This document shows, piece after piece, positions 1 to 10,600 of a stretch of DNA of 25,025 bases (its first letter is position 1; every line of letters starts with the position of its first letter). The DNA is from Actinomortierella ambigua (taxonomy: Eukaryota; Mortierellomycota; Mortierellomycetes; Mortierellales; Mortierellaceae), in the NCBI GenBank assembly GCA_016098155.1, contig JAAAJB010000529.1:1-25025 (forward strand). Direction: 5' to 3'. The translations under genes and the position numbers were made by a program. The notes under the pieces were generated by a model. The model saw nothing but the letters and a program-made list of their open reading frames with translations, did no database searches and was not told the origin of the DNA.

Positions 1-719
1 AGACTACCGACGCGCTTGTTCGGAGTGAACCTTACCTGAGTTTAGCGGGTGGGGAAGGGAGTGTGGAGTGGATTTCGAATGAGGGGAGAGGGTGGAGGAG
101 TGGAGGAGTGGAGGAATGGATGATGGAAGAGAGAGTTGAAAACTTGAAATGACGAAATCAGCACAGTATAATGTCTTGCTGGTGGCTCGTAAGTGTTTTC
201 CATGTGCTTTGACCCCCCCCCCTCGAATCCCTTTCGCCATAGCGGCCATCTTCACAGCCTATGCTGGAAATGAAACACACAATGTCAGCAAGAGCGAATA
301 GTTTCTGACGCTGTGTCTGTCTACCATTTACGCAGGGTCAATGTCTATTTACTGCAAGCTCTACCAGAGAGGCTGCAAACGATAGCGTTACAAGCACTTC
401 GTGATGTGGTGCATAACCCGTCGACGGCTAGACGTCCCCGAGAGCAGATAATGTTCGTGCTACGAGCTCAAACTAGCATGCGTCGTACTTCTCTTTTGGC
501 ACATTCTGCCCACGCCCTTCTACCCCTGTCAACTACGACAACGATAATCACTTTCACTCCAGCAAGGAGCTGTCGTGTTTTTTTTTATTCTACTTTCTGC
601 ATATTTTCTCGTGTATGGAGCGTAGTAATGTGTAGTAGGGAACCGTAGAAGAGAATCAGAGGTTGTGGGAGCGTGTAAATGTCCTTGAAAGGTTTCAATC
701 CCAAGATTTTTGAGCTCCT
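1..719. other. left-edge region without an assignable gene
   Basis: No protein is recognised here. On the minus strand a pyrimidine-rich stretch (about 40-140) ends in CTCAG followed by GTAAG, with the junction between positions 36 and 35. It can be read as a splice acceptor leading into an exon that runs off the left edge, or as a donor. A minus-strand ATG at 240 opens a basic reading frame beginning MAKGIRGG, interrupted by a run of ten C on the plus strand. A plus-strand frame at 313-648 is open but turns low-complexity after its first half. The 3' side must hold the trailer of the secreted peptide gene that ends at 720; no AATAAA is evident there. Confidence 0.4.
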
Positions 720-986
720 TCAAATACCTCCACAGCCATAGTAGCAGCTATTGTACCGACGCCGAGTGTCCTGATCGCACCGCGAAACTCTAGCTGGAAC
801 TCGCTCGCGCTGGCAGTGTCGGCGGCCGACCTCGTAGGCCTTTTTGCAATGGTTGATGCATTCGACACCATCCCGGGGAACGACAATGCTGGCGGCTAGG
901 GCATCTTCTGGCGTGGCGGGAGAGGCAATAGGCGACGACACGACCGAGACGGCAAGGAAAACGCAGGCAAGAACGAAGGATCGCAT
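720..986 (-). CDS. small secreted cysteine-rich peptide, single exon
   Basis: An 88-residue protein with a typical signal peptide: Met-Arg-Ser, then a hydrophobic core at residues 4-16 (FVLACVFLAVSVV), with likely cleavage near residues 18-24. A short Ala/Pro-rich propeptide-like segment precedes the mature region. Mature cysteines are C43, C47, C58, C70, C81 and C85, so the spacing C-x3-C-x10-C-x11-C-x10-C-x3-C is exactly mirror-symmetric. Residues 43-88 are cationic (about 11 Lys/Arg against 4-5 acidic) and the protein ends Cys-Gly-Gly-Ile. The ATG at 986 is chosen because it places the signal peptide at the N terminus; the frame is open further upstream but that part is not protein-like and lies across the TATA box. 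Small size, secretion, six cysteines and positive charge resemble fungal effector-like or antimicrobial-type peptides. I do not recognise the family, so function is inference. Confidence 0.75.
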   Translation of the reverse strand: MRSFVLACVFLAVSVVSSPIASPATPEDALAASIVVPRDGVECINHCKKAYEVGRRHCQRERVPARVSRCDQDTRRRYNSCYYGCGGI

Positions 987-1110
987 GATTGGATTATGTG
1001 GTTTTTGAAGACTTGGGATGTGCTTGAAGGTAAGAGAATGTGTTTGTTGTATCGAGAGGAGTGTGCTGTGGACTGGTGGAGGAAGGAAGAGGACGCTTCT
1101 ACAGCGACTC

Positions 1111-1118
1111 TTTTTATA
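1111..1118 (-). promoter_or_regulatory. TATA box of the secreted peptide gene
   Basis: The plus-strand bases TTTTTATA read TATAAAAA on the minus strand, 125-132 nt upstream of the ATG at 986. That leaves room for a leader of about 90-100 nt. Good TATA boxes are uncommon around the other genes here and fit an inducible or strongly expressed secreted-protein gene. Confidence 0.55.
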
Positions 1119-1851
1119 CCTCTCGAGCGCTACTATGGTTGAAGCACCTCTATTTCCACAAGTCTCTGCGAGTGTTGTTTCTCGGTAATGATTCTCCATG
1201 GACTGTTTGCACAAGACCAAGAATAGCCAATTGCTAGGTGTCAAAAATAGACTAGAGTCATGTTGCACAAACCGGCGAACAACCAACACGCGCTTGCAAA
1301 CACACAAAACTGCATTGTGGTTTGCACCGCCCCCTTTCCCCCCAACCAAACATTTTTGGTGCTTGTCGCCGTTTCGCGTTCGTCCAGATTTCAAGATAAT
1401 GCGCACCGCCTTCGTAGTAAACGAAGAACTCGTCCTGCCCTGATGCAAAGGACAATTTTTCTATGCCGCATGCGTCAAACGGGACCCTTGTGGTACCCCC
1501 ATCTGAGGCATTCAACAACAGCCTTGTGCACTGCCTTGCACACCTGCTCGAGTGACCATTTGCGCCGTAAACTCGCGTTCCAGTCTCTTGTTGGGCACTA
1601 TTTCATCTTAGATGATCAGGAGCAATGTAGAAAAGTAGATGTGAGGGATTTGTTGTCTGTAATTTTTTTTCTTTCTCTTTGGGAAGAAAAGAATTGCCTC
1701 TCGGCTTAAGTCTTCACACCCCTCTCCTCCTCTTGTCTTCCAAAGAATGAGCCTACGTTGCAGGTGCGAGCAATGGATGTATAGACATCTTGAAAACAGG
1801 ATGTTGTGGGTCGGCGAGCCTAGTCTTTTTGTTGTTGTTGTTGTTGTTTTG

Positions 1852-1857
1852 TTTATT
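1852..1857 (-). terminator. polyadenylation signal AATAAA of the Syp1-like gene
   Basis: TTTATT on the plus strand reads AATAAA on the minus strand, about 23 nt after the TAA stop at 1880-1882. This is a normal position for a cleavage/polyadenylation signal. Confidence 0.55.
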
Positions 1858-1879
1858 GGCTTGAATTTTTTGTTTTTTT

Positions 1880-2537
1880 TTATGCCGTGGCAAGATACCG
1901 CCCAGACTGGACCTGCAGTTGAACAGCCTCCATTCGAATCACACCTTCTTGCTCCTCTACTTCATCTCCTTTCTCTTGTCCATCGACATCTCCTTCCTGA
2001 CCTGGCTCCTTCTCCTGCTCCACCGCCACCTCAATGGCCGACAACAACCTGCCCACGATCCGGAACTTGACTGCCGCAGGTCCGTTTTGACCTTCCGGTG
2101 GCGATGGTTGGCTCTGATCCAGTTCAAACCGCGCGAGCAGCTTTTGAGGCTCTGGATGCTCGTCCATCGTCAGTCCAGCACCTCCACTACCACCAACCAC
2201 CTCCCATAGCATCTTGTTCGCCTCCTCCGACCAAATGCCGTTCGGTCGCGACTGCACCTGGATCACCTTGCCCGCCACCGGCACCAAGAACGACACATCC
2301 GTCAGCTGGACCGGGGATGTCGCCGAGGCCAGACGACACCGTGCGTTGGCCTTGTAGTTGATCAGTAGTGACGTCTGATGAGGCTCAATCTTCCACGCTG
2401 GCACCACCAACAATGGCATCAGCTGTTGCTGGCGTGGACCTTCCTCTGCCCGGACCTGGTACTTTAACACCACCACTGCTGTCTGGCCCGCCTGTCGCGC
2501 CGCCCTCAGCGCCTCGACATCCAACTGGTATTGCTGT

Positions 2538-2569
<32 letters not shown>

Positions 2570-5500
2570 ATCCTCTTCGGACTTGAAGGAAGAAGAAGAT
2601 CCCTCGACCGCCGTCATAAACCCAGGGTTGGGCACAAACTTGTCCAGCTCGTCCGTCCGTCGAAGCGTCAATACGAGACGACCACGACGACGTTGTCGTC
2701 CTTCTCCACTCTGGTTCTCCTGTCCCAGAAACCTTTCCAGATGCAATGACACCTCGCCCGTCACCATCATCTTTGCAATCTCGCCTCCTTGACTCAGTAA
2801 ATGGACCTTCTCCACCACACTCGTGCCGAGTTCCACTCCGCCGTCGTCTCGCAGTGTCGTCGATCCTGCTGCCGTGGCCACAATGCCTCCATTCGCCGCC
2901 GCCTCCAAAGGCTGCAGCTCTGGCAATGGTGGTGGTGACGGTGACACCGCCATTCTCTCCTCCTCCCCTCCTACTTCCTCCTGGATGGCCTCAGGCTCTG
3001 CCGCCAGCGGCTGGCCCTCACTCAACACCATACTGGTGCCCGTGCTCGACGCCGGCGTCAGCGTCAGTGGCGGCAACGACGCCACTGCCACCGGTTGTTG
3101 TTGCGCGAACGGGTTTGTGGACGGCGACCCACCAGCACTGCCCTCCGAGTGTGGCGCCGTCACCACTGCAGCCCCCACCGTCGCGGACCGCATCACCGAC
3201 GGTGGGAACGTCGGTGTCAGCGGCGACGACGTGGACGACAACGATGAGGACGACGTCGTTGTGGTGCTGAATCCAATCGTGCTCGCTCGCAAATTATGGG
3301 GTGGTGAAGCCAAGGATCCTGATGATCCTGCAGCGGCGACCCCTCCTACTGGCAAGTTGAGTGTCATCCGCGATCCGCTCGGCGACGCCTCGGGCGTAGC
3401 TCCTCCTCCTGACGACGACCCATTCTGCTGTAGCGAATGAGAGGGATGAGGATGTTGATGTGTCGTTGCCGACAACGAGTCCTCCGACGCATGGTACACG
3501 CTCCGCACCTCACGGCGTCCACGTGGCCGTCGACTGACTGTGTTGGAGGCCTTGAGCGTCGATGCCACGCGCTCGATCGCCGCCTTGGCCTCCTCCGTGT
3601 TCTCCGACACACTATCCTGCCGGATCTCCATCTGCATCCGGTTCGGCGTCATGTGCGAGAAAAAACTGCTTGTTTCAGATTTTTCATCGTCTCCAAAGAT
3701 ACTGCCCGCGCCCATGCCACCACCACCCCCGTTGCCTCCAGCCGTGGATGCTGCTGCTGAAGTTGTTGCTCCCGCTGCTGCTGCTGCTGCCTCTGCCCAT
3801 GGCGAGTTGTCGGGGGGAGGGATCGAATAGCCCTCAGCATCCACCCTGTTTGTCATCCCGGGCTAAAAGAAGAAAGAAGGAAAAGAAAAAAAAAAGAAGA
3901 TCGAAGATAAATTAGTTACATATTAGAATTATCTGGATAATCACGAATATATATTGTTTTTGGTCAAGACATTTTTTTTCTTACCACATCAAGGGAACCG
4001 CCGAGAGGGCGGCCATTACCAAAACCATGCTCCGAGGCAGGCGGCGAGAGTGTGCCGCCGAAACCACGGCCCTGATCGATACTGCCAGCCTTGGACATGC
4101 CATGCGAAAATTCAGTCGAAAACGACGTGTTGCTCATCTGGCTGCCAGAGGTCATGCCTCGGCGATGGGTTCCGTTCGACTTGCGGGGCTCCAGACTCGA
4201 TACGGTGTCACTATGATTGCTGCTCGACTGGATATGTGGATCCTGTTGCTGTTGTTGTTGTTGTTGTTGTTGCTGGTGCTGATAGTGATCCTGGTCATCT
4301 CCCACAACAGCACCACCACCACCACCACTGTTACCCTGTGGGTTCCGTGTCATTGCAGACAAGAACGATCCCTCGCGCTCCGCATCAAAGGCTGGCGCCA
4401 CCGTATGCATGTTGGTCGCCGCTCCCGAAGCAAAGAGTTCCAAGTCCATCACCGGATCAAACTCGGCCACCGATGCCGAGGTCTTGGCGGACATCTCCAC
4501 CACCTGCAACGCCGTCTCGGTCTGGATCGCCTCAAAGTTGGAAATCATCTCCTTCAAATGAGCCAATCGCCCGTGGTCCACGTCTTGGTATTTCTATTTC
4601 GTTTTGAGAGCAAAAAGTGAGAAAAAAAAAAGGGATGGGTTAAATAAGAGGTTGATACCCCTCCCCCGAAAACCCCATTGATTCCTCTTTTTTTTTTCTT
4701 GGGCGCCCGGCATCGAATAAAACAGAAAAGAGAATGTGTCCATACCTGAAGAACGACAGGTCCTTCAAGTCGCCATGCTGTCCTGGTGCTCTCGAGCTGC
4801 TTTGAGTATTGCATTAGTTTTTGCTCTATTAAATCACAGTAAAGAAGGGAAGAAGAGGAGAATGTAAAGTGGTGTGAGAATGACAGGTTGCTCCTCTTTT
4901 TTTCACGCCTTTGAAACGTTTTGTTCGTTGAAGAGGGTCGTCCGCGGTCCAGCCATGCATGATGTGCGTGAGAGATAGCAAAAGAGAGTCGTGAGAGCAC
5001 AAGCCTCAGCCGAGGGGAGATAGAGAAAAAAAAAAAGAGCTGCATGTGCTCTCATATTTTTCCACTCTTTTTCTCGCTTGTGTTGGATCGTCTCCGTAAT
5101 GAGAAGAGCTTTTGGTGTAGCCTTCTTTTTTTTTCTTTTCCTCGACGGGAGCATTAAAAATACTCTTTATATTACAAGTCCCTGATCGGGACCGTCTCCC
5201 TTTTTCTTTTCTCTCTCTCTCCTTTTTTTCCTTGTTCTTTTTTTTTTCTGTAAGCTGTACCTGCTTGTTCAGCCTTCTTGCCCGAGGTGACACGCTCAAC
5301 CGTCTTGGTATACTTGGTCACCTTGACCTGCTTTTCGTCATACTCTTTGGCCAGTCGCGCACAGTTTGTTTCCGCCTAGAGATTGGTGCCATGAATAGAG
5401 AAGAGAGAGAAGGGGGAAAGGGAGAGAGAGAAAAGGGCAATGTTAGCTGACATGTTGTCCCCTTTGCTGCGTTGTAGAAGATAAGAATGAACCATGCCAT

Positions 5501-6781
5501 TTGTTCTTTTTTGGCTCTCCACCTCATTATTTGTGTAGCAACATCCCTCGGGCCCCTTCCCTCTTCCCTTCTCTCCCCCCCCCCCGTCATTCTCTATTCT
5601 CTTTGCCTGCCAGCCTCCACCTTTTCCCTATTGCTCCACGTCTCACCAACGCACGCAAGACGCCCAACTTGTATTCTTTCGCTCATTCTTCTCTCATGAA
5701 GATATGGTTGCAGTTTTTTCCTCCTTTGGTCCTGTCCCGAATAGATGGGCTTGTGCTCTTTCAACAGAAACCAAAATTAACACACATGTGCCCATACATC
5801 ACAGAGTGAGTGGGAAGAGAGAGAGAAGCTGAAAGGAATAACTTACCAAGGTGAGGTTCTGCCAGGCTGGCTGGAGTCGAGCATAGTCGCGCAAAGGCTT
5901 TTCAATCTCGCTTGCGATGCGGAGAGATAGTTGGCCATGAAGTGCAGCCAACTCGTTCGTTTCCTCAGACAATCGTTCCCATGGCGATGTAAATGTGCTA
6001 TTGAAGAGCGATAACAATAACAAGAACAACAAGAACAACAACAACAACAACACAAGACCATTATCAATTCATGCGATCAGACACCAACACATGCACATGC
6101 ACACACACATACACACACTAAAGTTAATGGATGCAAAATACCTACCCTAGGATCGAGGTATCGGTGACAAAATGCTTCTGAAAGGCTTTGGCGATGCTTT
6201 TGGCATAGAGATCCTCAATGTGCGCCCTAAAAGAAAAAGTAGACCCCCCCCCCAGGAACCAAAGAACACCAACCAATCGAATAAGGAGCAAATACCAAGG
6301 ATAAGTCTATTTTTTCTCTCTCTCCCCCTTTCTCTCTTTGACAACCACCATATTGACAAGTTACCGTTCTTTAAAGTAGTTGGCTAGTTGCTCGTGTAGC
6401 GTCTTGCCCCTGCGAAGTCGTGCCTGGACAGCATCCAAGCCATCATGTGGACGCTCGGTCTAAAATTGTTCATGACGGCGTGTGTATGGTCGTTGTTGGG
6501 TGGTAGAAGTGGTAGTAGTTGTAGTAGTTGTGGTGGTGGTATTGTAAAAGTATGAGGGTAATGAAGGGCCCCGGGGCATCGAAAGTACCAGGTTGTTTCA
6601 CACCCCACACACACAGACAGACAGACAGGGCAGAGAGGACAAAGAGTGAGTAAAATTGAGTGAGTGCAACTGACTGTTGGGGGGAAGAGGGAGGGTTCAT
6701 TCAAAAGAAGAAAAGGCATTTGGTGCTTGGTAAAACAGTGCCAGCAATGTTTATTACCAAGAAAGCGTCGGTGTATCCCAT
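1880..6781 (-). CDS. SYP1: Syp1/FCHo-family endocytic adaptor, F-BAR plus mu-homology domain, eight exons
   Basis: Exons (minus strand): 6781-6758, 6459-6365, 6226-6146, 5997-5847, 5375-5261, 4825-4746, 4593-3985 and 3862-1880. All introns are GT-AG and the phases join without a break, giving 1045 residues. Residues 1 to about 240 form an F-BAR domain: it starts MGYTDAFL, contains LHEQLANYFKERAHIEDLYA, and ends with a long helix after KYQDVDHGRLAHLKEM. The middle is Ser/Pro/Gln-rich and disordered, with a polyGln run in exon 7. A DAEGYSIPPPD motif opens exon 8. Residues about 735-1045 match the mu-homology domain (VHLLSQGGEIAKMMVTGEVS, then LRRTDELDKFVPNPGF, then VQSGRYLATA at the end). Family knowledge: these proteins bind PI(4,5)P2 membranes as curved dimers, recruit cargo and Eps15/Ede1, and act early at clathrin-coated pits. 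Unusual are a Gln run inside the mu-homology domain and an acidic Glu/Gly loop before its last strand. The symbol is by family. Confidence 0.93.
2540..2569 (-). repeat. (CAG)10 microsatellite inside the mu-homology domain
   Basis: Ten uninterrupted CTG units on the plus strand encode ten Gln in exon 8 of the Syp1-like gene, near residues 817-826, within a predicted loop of the mu-homology domain. Confidence 0.9.
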
Positions 6782-7567
6782 GGCTGTTGCCCTGAGCAGT
6801 TGGTTGGCTGTATCGTTTCTCCTAGCCCCAAGTTAAAGGCAGTGGTGTGTTCTTTTTTTTTTCTTTCTTTCTTTCTTTTTTGGTGGGTAGCGGGTGGTGG
6901 TGGCTAGAGTTGGTCGGGAAGTGTGAGTTGTGGTGGTATGTGAATGAGTGAGGATGAGACAGTGATGGAGGGCAGGAGAGAAAAAGAGAGAAAGAAAAAG
7001 AAAGAAAGAGCAGCTCAGGAGAGTGGAATGGGCGTATGCGTGGCGGGGAAGGGCAGCGGGTGAGAGGGGTGTGTGATGGTGGTGGTGGTGGTCGGAAAGT
7101 GAGAATGTGGAGAATGATGATTGAGGAAGAAGAAAAAAAAAAAAGAGGAGAGTGAAAAAAAAGGAGAGACAAAGAGTGAGAGACACAAGAGACAAGAGAC
7201 AACAGAGGCGGAGTGGTACGAGAGCACCCATCCATCCATCCGTCCGTGTCCAAAACCCCAACCTACCTTGCAAGCACACAGCAGTAGTAGTAGCACACAG
7301 CAGCAGCAGCAGCAACAACTGGACATGGTGGGGGGATGTTTTCCTCTCCCTTGCAGACACTGTCCTCCACCCCCTGACAGATGTTGCTGCAGATGAGATC
7401 CTGAGAGTGAGGGTGTGTTTGTTTGTCTACGCTATGCTATGCTATGCTCATCGTTCATCCAATACACACACACATACAACCACAAGAATGGGAGGGGGGT
7501 ATGTCTGCAGTGCAAAAAGAAGCGTGGCTGGACTGGGTGGTATCATGCTGTTATTTCTTCTTCTTCC

Positions 7568-7599
<32 letters not shown>

Positions 7600-7642
7600 G
7601 TCTTCTTCTTCTTCACTACATAGTCTGTCTGCTCCTCTATCT
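6782..7642. promoter_or_regulatory. upstream region of the Syp1-like gene, with a candidate 5'UTR intron
   Basis: No convincing coding region is seen. On the minus strand, AAG|GTAGGT at 7267|7266 is a good donor. GGGGCTAG, ending at 6822 and preceded by a TTTAAC branch-point-like motif, is a good acceptor. Together they would remove a 445-nt intron from the 5' leader of the Syp1-like mRNA, leaving the ATG at 6781 as start. Joined sequence upstream of that ATG is not in frame with it, so the intron would be purely untranslated. The rest is GT/GA-rich simple sequence, including CATC and GGT repeats. The right end, just past the stop of the Nvj2-like gene, is a plus-strand TTC-type tract. Confidence 0.35.
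7555..7616. repeat. imperfect TTC/CTT trinucleotide tract
   Basis: A nearly pure pyrimidine tract of TTC units with occasional CTC and GTC interruptions starts about 27 nt past the stop of the Nvj2-like gene. In that gene's mRNA it would be a GAA-rich 3'UTR segment. Confidence 0.85.
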
Positions 7643-10600
7643 TCAGTCCCCAGGCCGCAAACGCCCTGAAAGGAGCGGATCATCTTCACTCATCCGCCGC
7701 TCCTCCATCCGCCGCTTGACCCGTGCCTTGGTCTCTGAAAACGCCGTCGCCGCCTGCGACTTGAGTGCTGTGGCCGCCTGCGACTTGAGAGCAGACGAGT
7801 CCTTGAAAAAGTTGCTGATCATCGTTCGTGCCGAGCTCGACGACGACGTAGACGTTGACGATCGCGTCGATGATCGCCCTTCCGACTCGGTCGTCAATGT
7901 CGATATGAAGGACGACGCCGGCGAGGCCAGGCTACTCCGCCGTAAGCTCATCCCTCTCTCTCCTCCTCCTCCCCCTCTTCCTCCAAGCCCCTCCTCGACT
8001 GCGGCTGATGCTGCTTGCTCACCCTTTCCTTCCTCTTCTTCGCCACCTCGCCCGGAAGATGGAGGGTTGGTGGGCACCGACAAGTCACCCATGGACAATG
8101 TCCTCACAAGCAGAGCCCCTCCGCGCGGTGCCGGCGGCAACATGGCCGACCCTTGTATCCGGTCCTCGGCCACATTCTTCTTCTTCTTCCTCTTCATCTC
8201 CTCCTCGCTCAACGGCATGCCCGTATCCGTCTCCGCTCGCTCGTGGTCGCTCGTCCTGCTCTGGAGAGGGTGGCTCACACGCCCCTCCAGGAACGGCAAA
8301 CTGCCCTGTCGCTGGTGGTGGCTCTTGCTGCCGCTCGACTTTTTGCCTCCGCCGCCACCGCTAACCTTGCTCTCCTTTGCCGTCTTGGATCGACGACGCT
8401 GCAAGGTCAGAGGTCGGGCAACCCCCTCCTCCTCCTCCTTCTCCTTCTCATCCACGAGGAGCTCACTCTCGGCACGTGTCGTCTCCGACGATGCCTTGCC
8501 ACCGCCATTATTTTTCTCTCCGCTCTCGGAAAATGGCTTCTCCAAACTCGCGCTTGGTGTACCGGCTGCGCCTGGTTCATCAGCTGGTGTTCCTGAGAGC
8601 GACAAAGAAGGTGATGCAGATGACGGTGATGGCAGTGGTGGTGATGACGCTTTGCTTGTGTCGGCGGACTCGTTCCGAAGTGCCTCGGCTGCTTCGTCCG
8701 ACCTATTCAGCACCTGCTCCAGTTGACTGGCGGCGGAGGGTAGAGATCCTGTTGACGTGGATGTCGAGATGGTCTGTTGTTGTTGTTGTTGTTGCTGTTG
8801 CTGAAGCTGCGGGTCCGTGTTGTGGATCTTGCTGCTTTTAGCTCGTTCAGAGTCACCGTCCAGGATTCCCGCAATGCCAACAAATGAACCCGACCCATGC
8901 AATCCAGGCGTTATCGACGGTGCTGTCGTTGATTGCGTGGTGGCGGTGGTGGTCGTGGTCGCTGCCACAACAGCAGCAATTGGTACACTTGTTCGCTTGC
9001 GACTCAGCGTCGCTCTCGGGAATGTATCAAATCCAGACCGACTGCTGCTGCCACCACCACCACCACGACTCTCAAGCGCCATCAATCCCGAAGATTCGCC
9101 ACCACCTGCCATCGAAGACGATGACGACGACGACGACACTGGATGCTGTGCCACCACTGGGAGGGTGGCATTGGTATAATCCGTGCCTGGAGAGTCCATT
9201 ATTCCTGGAGAGTCCTCATCAGCCACCGTTGGCGACTCGAGTGTCGACAGTCTCTTCAATGACGCCGTCGAAGCCTTTTTGACTGGGCCGTGCAATGGTG
9301 AGCTTGAAAAGGATTGTTGCTGCTGTTGCTGTTTGCCATCCTTGGAGACAGCACCACCCATCACGACACTACCACTGCTACTGCTGATGCTGAGAGTATT
9401 GCCGCCGCTGTTGCTGACATTGCTATGGACGGCGTTGCCGTTGCCGTTGTTGTGACCACTGCTCTGAGACTTGTGGTTGGTGCCCAGGACACGCGCCATC
9501 TTATCATGCAGCACTTCTCCAGCTTCTGGCAAGTGGACGGAGGACGCCATTTTCGGGATGCTCTCGTTCAACTTGGACGCCCTTCGGAATGCCTTGTGCT
9601 GCAGGTCGCTCGCCGTTGTTCGAACAGCCGTAGCCGTCGACGTCGCCACCGTCGGCTTTGTGTTCAGCTTGTTGCTGCTCGGATCCGATAGTGACTCTGT
9701 CGACCGATTGAAGTGATTGCCCGACAGCTGCTTGATCTTTGCCATCCATTTGGACGTTGTTGTGGTCCCTGTGCTGCTACTACCGGTGGCCGTGGTATTG
9801 ACGCTCGTGTTGCTGCCGCCACTGTGAACGCCCAGATGCTGCTGCTGTGGAGGATGCTGCTCCCCGCGTCCACCAGCGCCCTTGGAACTCTCAGAGTCCT
9901 GCTCGGAATCGGCGCTAAATTGACTACCAGTCATTCCAGCATGATACGAGCGACGCTTAAGCATGGACGCCGAAGACGGGCCCTCGGACGAGAGGATTCC
10001 CGGGGCAGAGACAATGCTGGCCGATTTGCCGTCGGAAAAGCCGCCGCTACCGTTGGACCGGCTCGAGTGCTGACGGGTCAACCCTGGAGCAATGCCTCCG
10101 GCAATCCCGACGCCATCCCTGGTTATCCTGTCGGCACCAAATGGATCCGTGCTGAAAAACAGCGGAGAGTGTCCATCCTCATCCCCGGACAGGTCGTCGT
10201 CGTCTTCCTCGTCGTCATCCTCATCGCCGTCTTCTTCATCGTCTTCATCATCTTCTCCGTCACTGTCCGAATGACCTTCCACCTGATCGCCACGGTCCTC
10301 GGAGGCCAAGTGTGAAAGTGGCGACGACGACGAAGAGGACGAAGGCGGTGCACCAATGACCTCATCCCCCTCAAAGACACCGCCCCGTCCATGAGAGTCG
10401 AAGAAGGGGTTATCGTCCATATTGGGCAAGACAATTGCCTCGACCATGGCCTCCCGGATCTTGGTCTCGATGGCATTCAGGACCATCTGGAGCTTGATGG
10501 CCTTGTCTGCAACAATCGGCTCAATGACAATGTCCATCTTGGGCGGCTCTTGGAATCCCAACCAGAACCGGTTCGTCGGCGGGGCCTTGATCCGCAGTGT

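Larger units (their letters stand above)
987..1879. other. intergenic region: promoter of the secreted peptide and 3' flank of the Syp1-like gene
   Basis: The right end holds the 3' trailer of the Syp1-like gene, including its AATAAA signal. The left end holds the TATA-type promoter of the secreted peptide. In between, minus-strand frames at 1258-1518 and 1475-1600 look somewhat protein-like but have no convincing start, splice sites or recognised homology. A short GTT trinucleotide repeat lies near 1829-1847. Confidence 0.5.

Noticed and set aside
313..648. Plus-strand frame with a helical-looking start (LQALPERLQTIALQALRDVV) and GTAAGT...GCAG signals upstream (190-335)
   Set aside because: There is no good start codon, the second half is low-complexity, and no homology is recognised; kept only as part of the left-edge description.
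987..1448. N-terminal extension of the secreted peptide frame up to 1448
   Set aside because: It would bury the signal peptide, crosses the TATA box, and reads as non-protein-like sequence.
6822..7360. Minus-strand frames rich in Cys, Leu, Ser and Phe upstream of the Syp1-like gene
   Set aside because: They come from CAG, GGT and GAAA simple repeats. Joining the best donor and acceptor puts them out of frame with the Syp1-like start.
7152..8726. A 524-codon open frame on the plus strand opposite the Nvj2-like C-terminal tail
   Set aside because: It mirrors the low-complexity tail of the Nvj2-like gene, is made of Ser/Pro/Leu runs caused by trinucleotide repeats, and has no domain.
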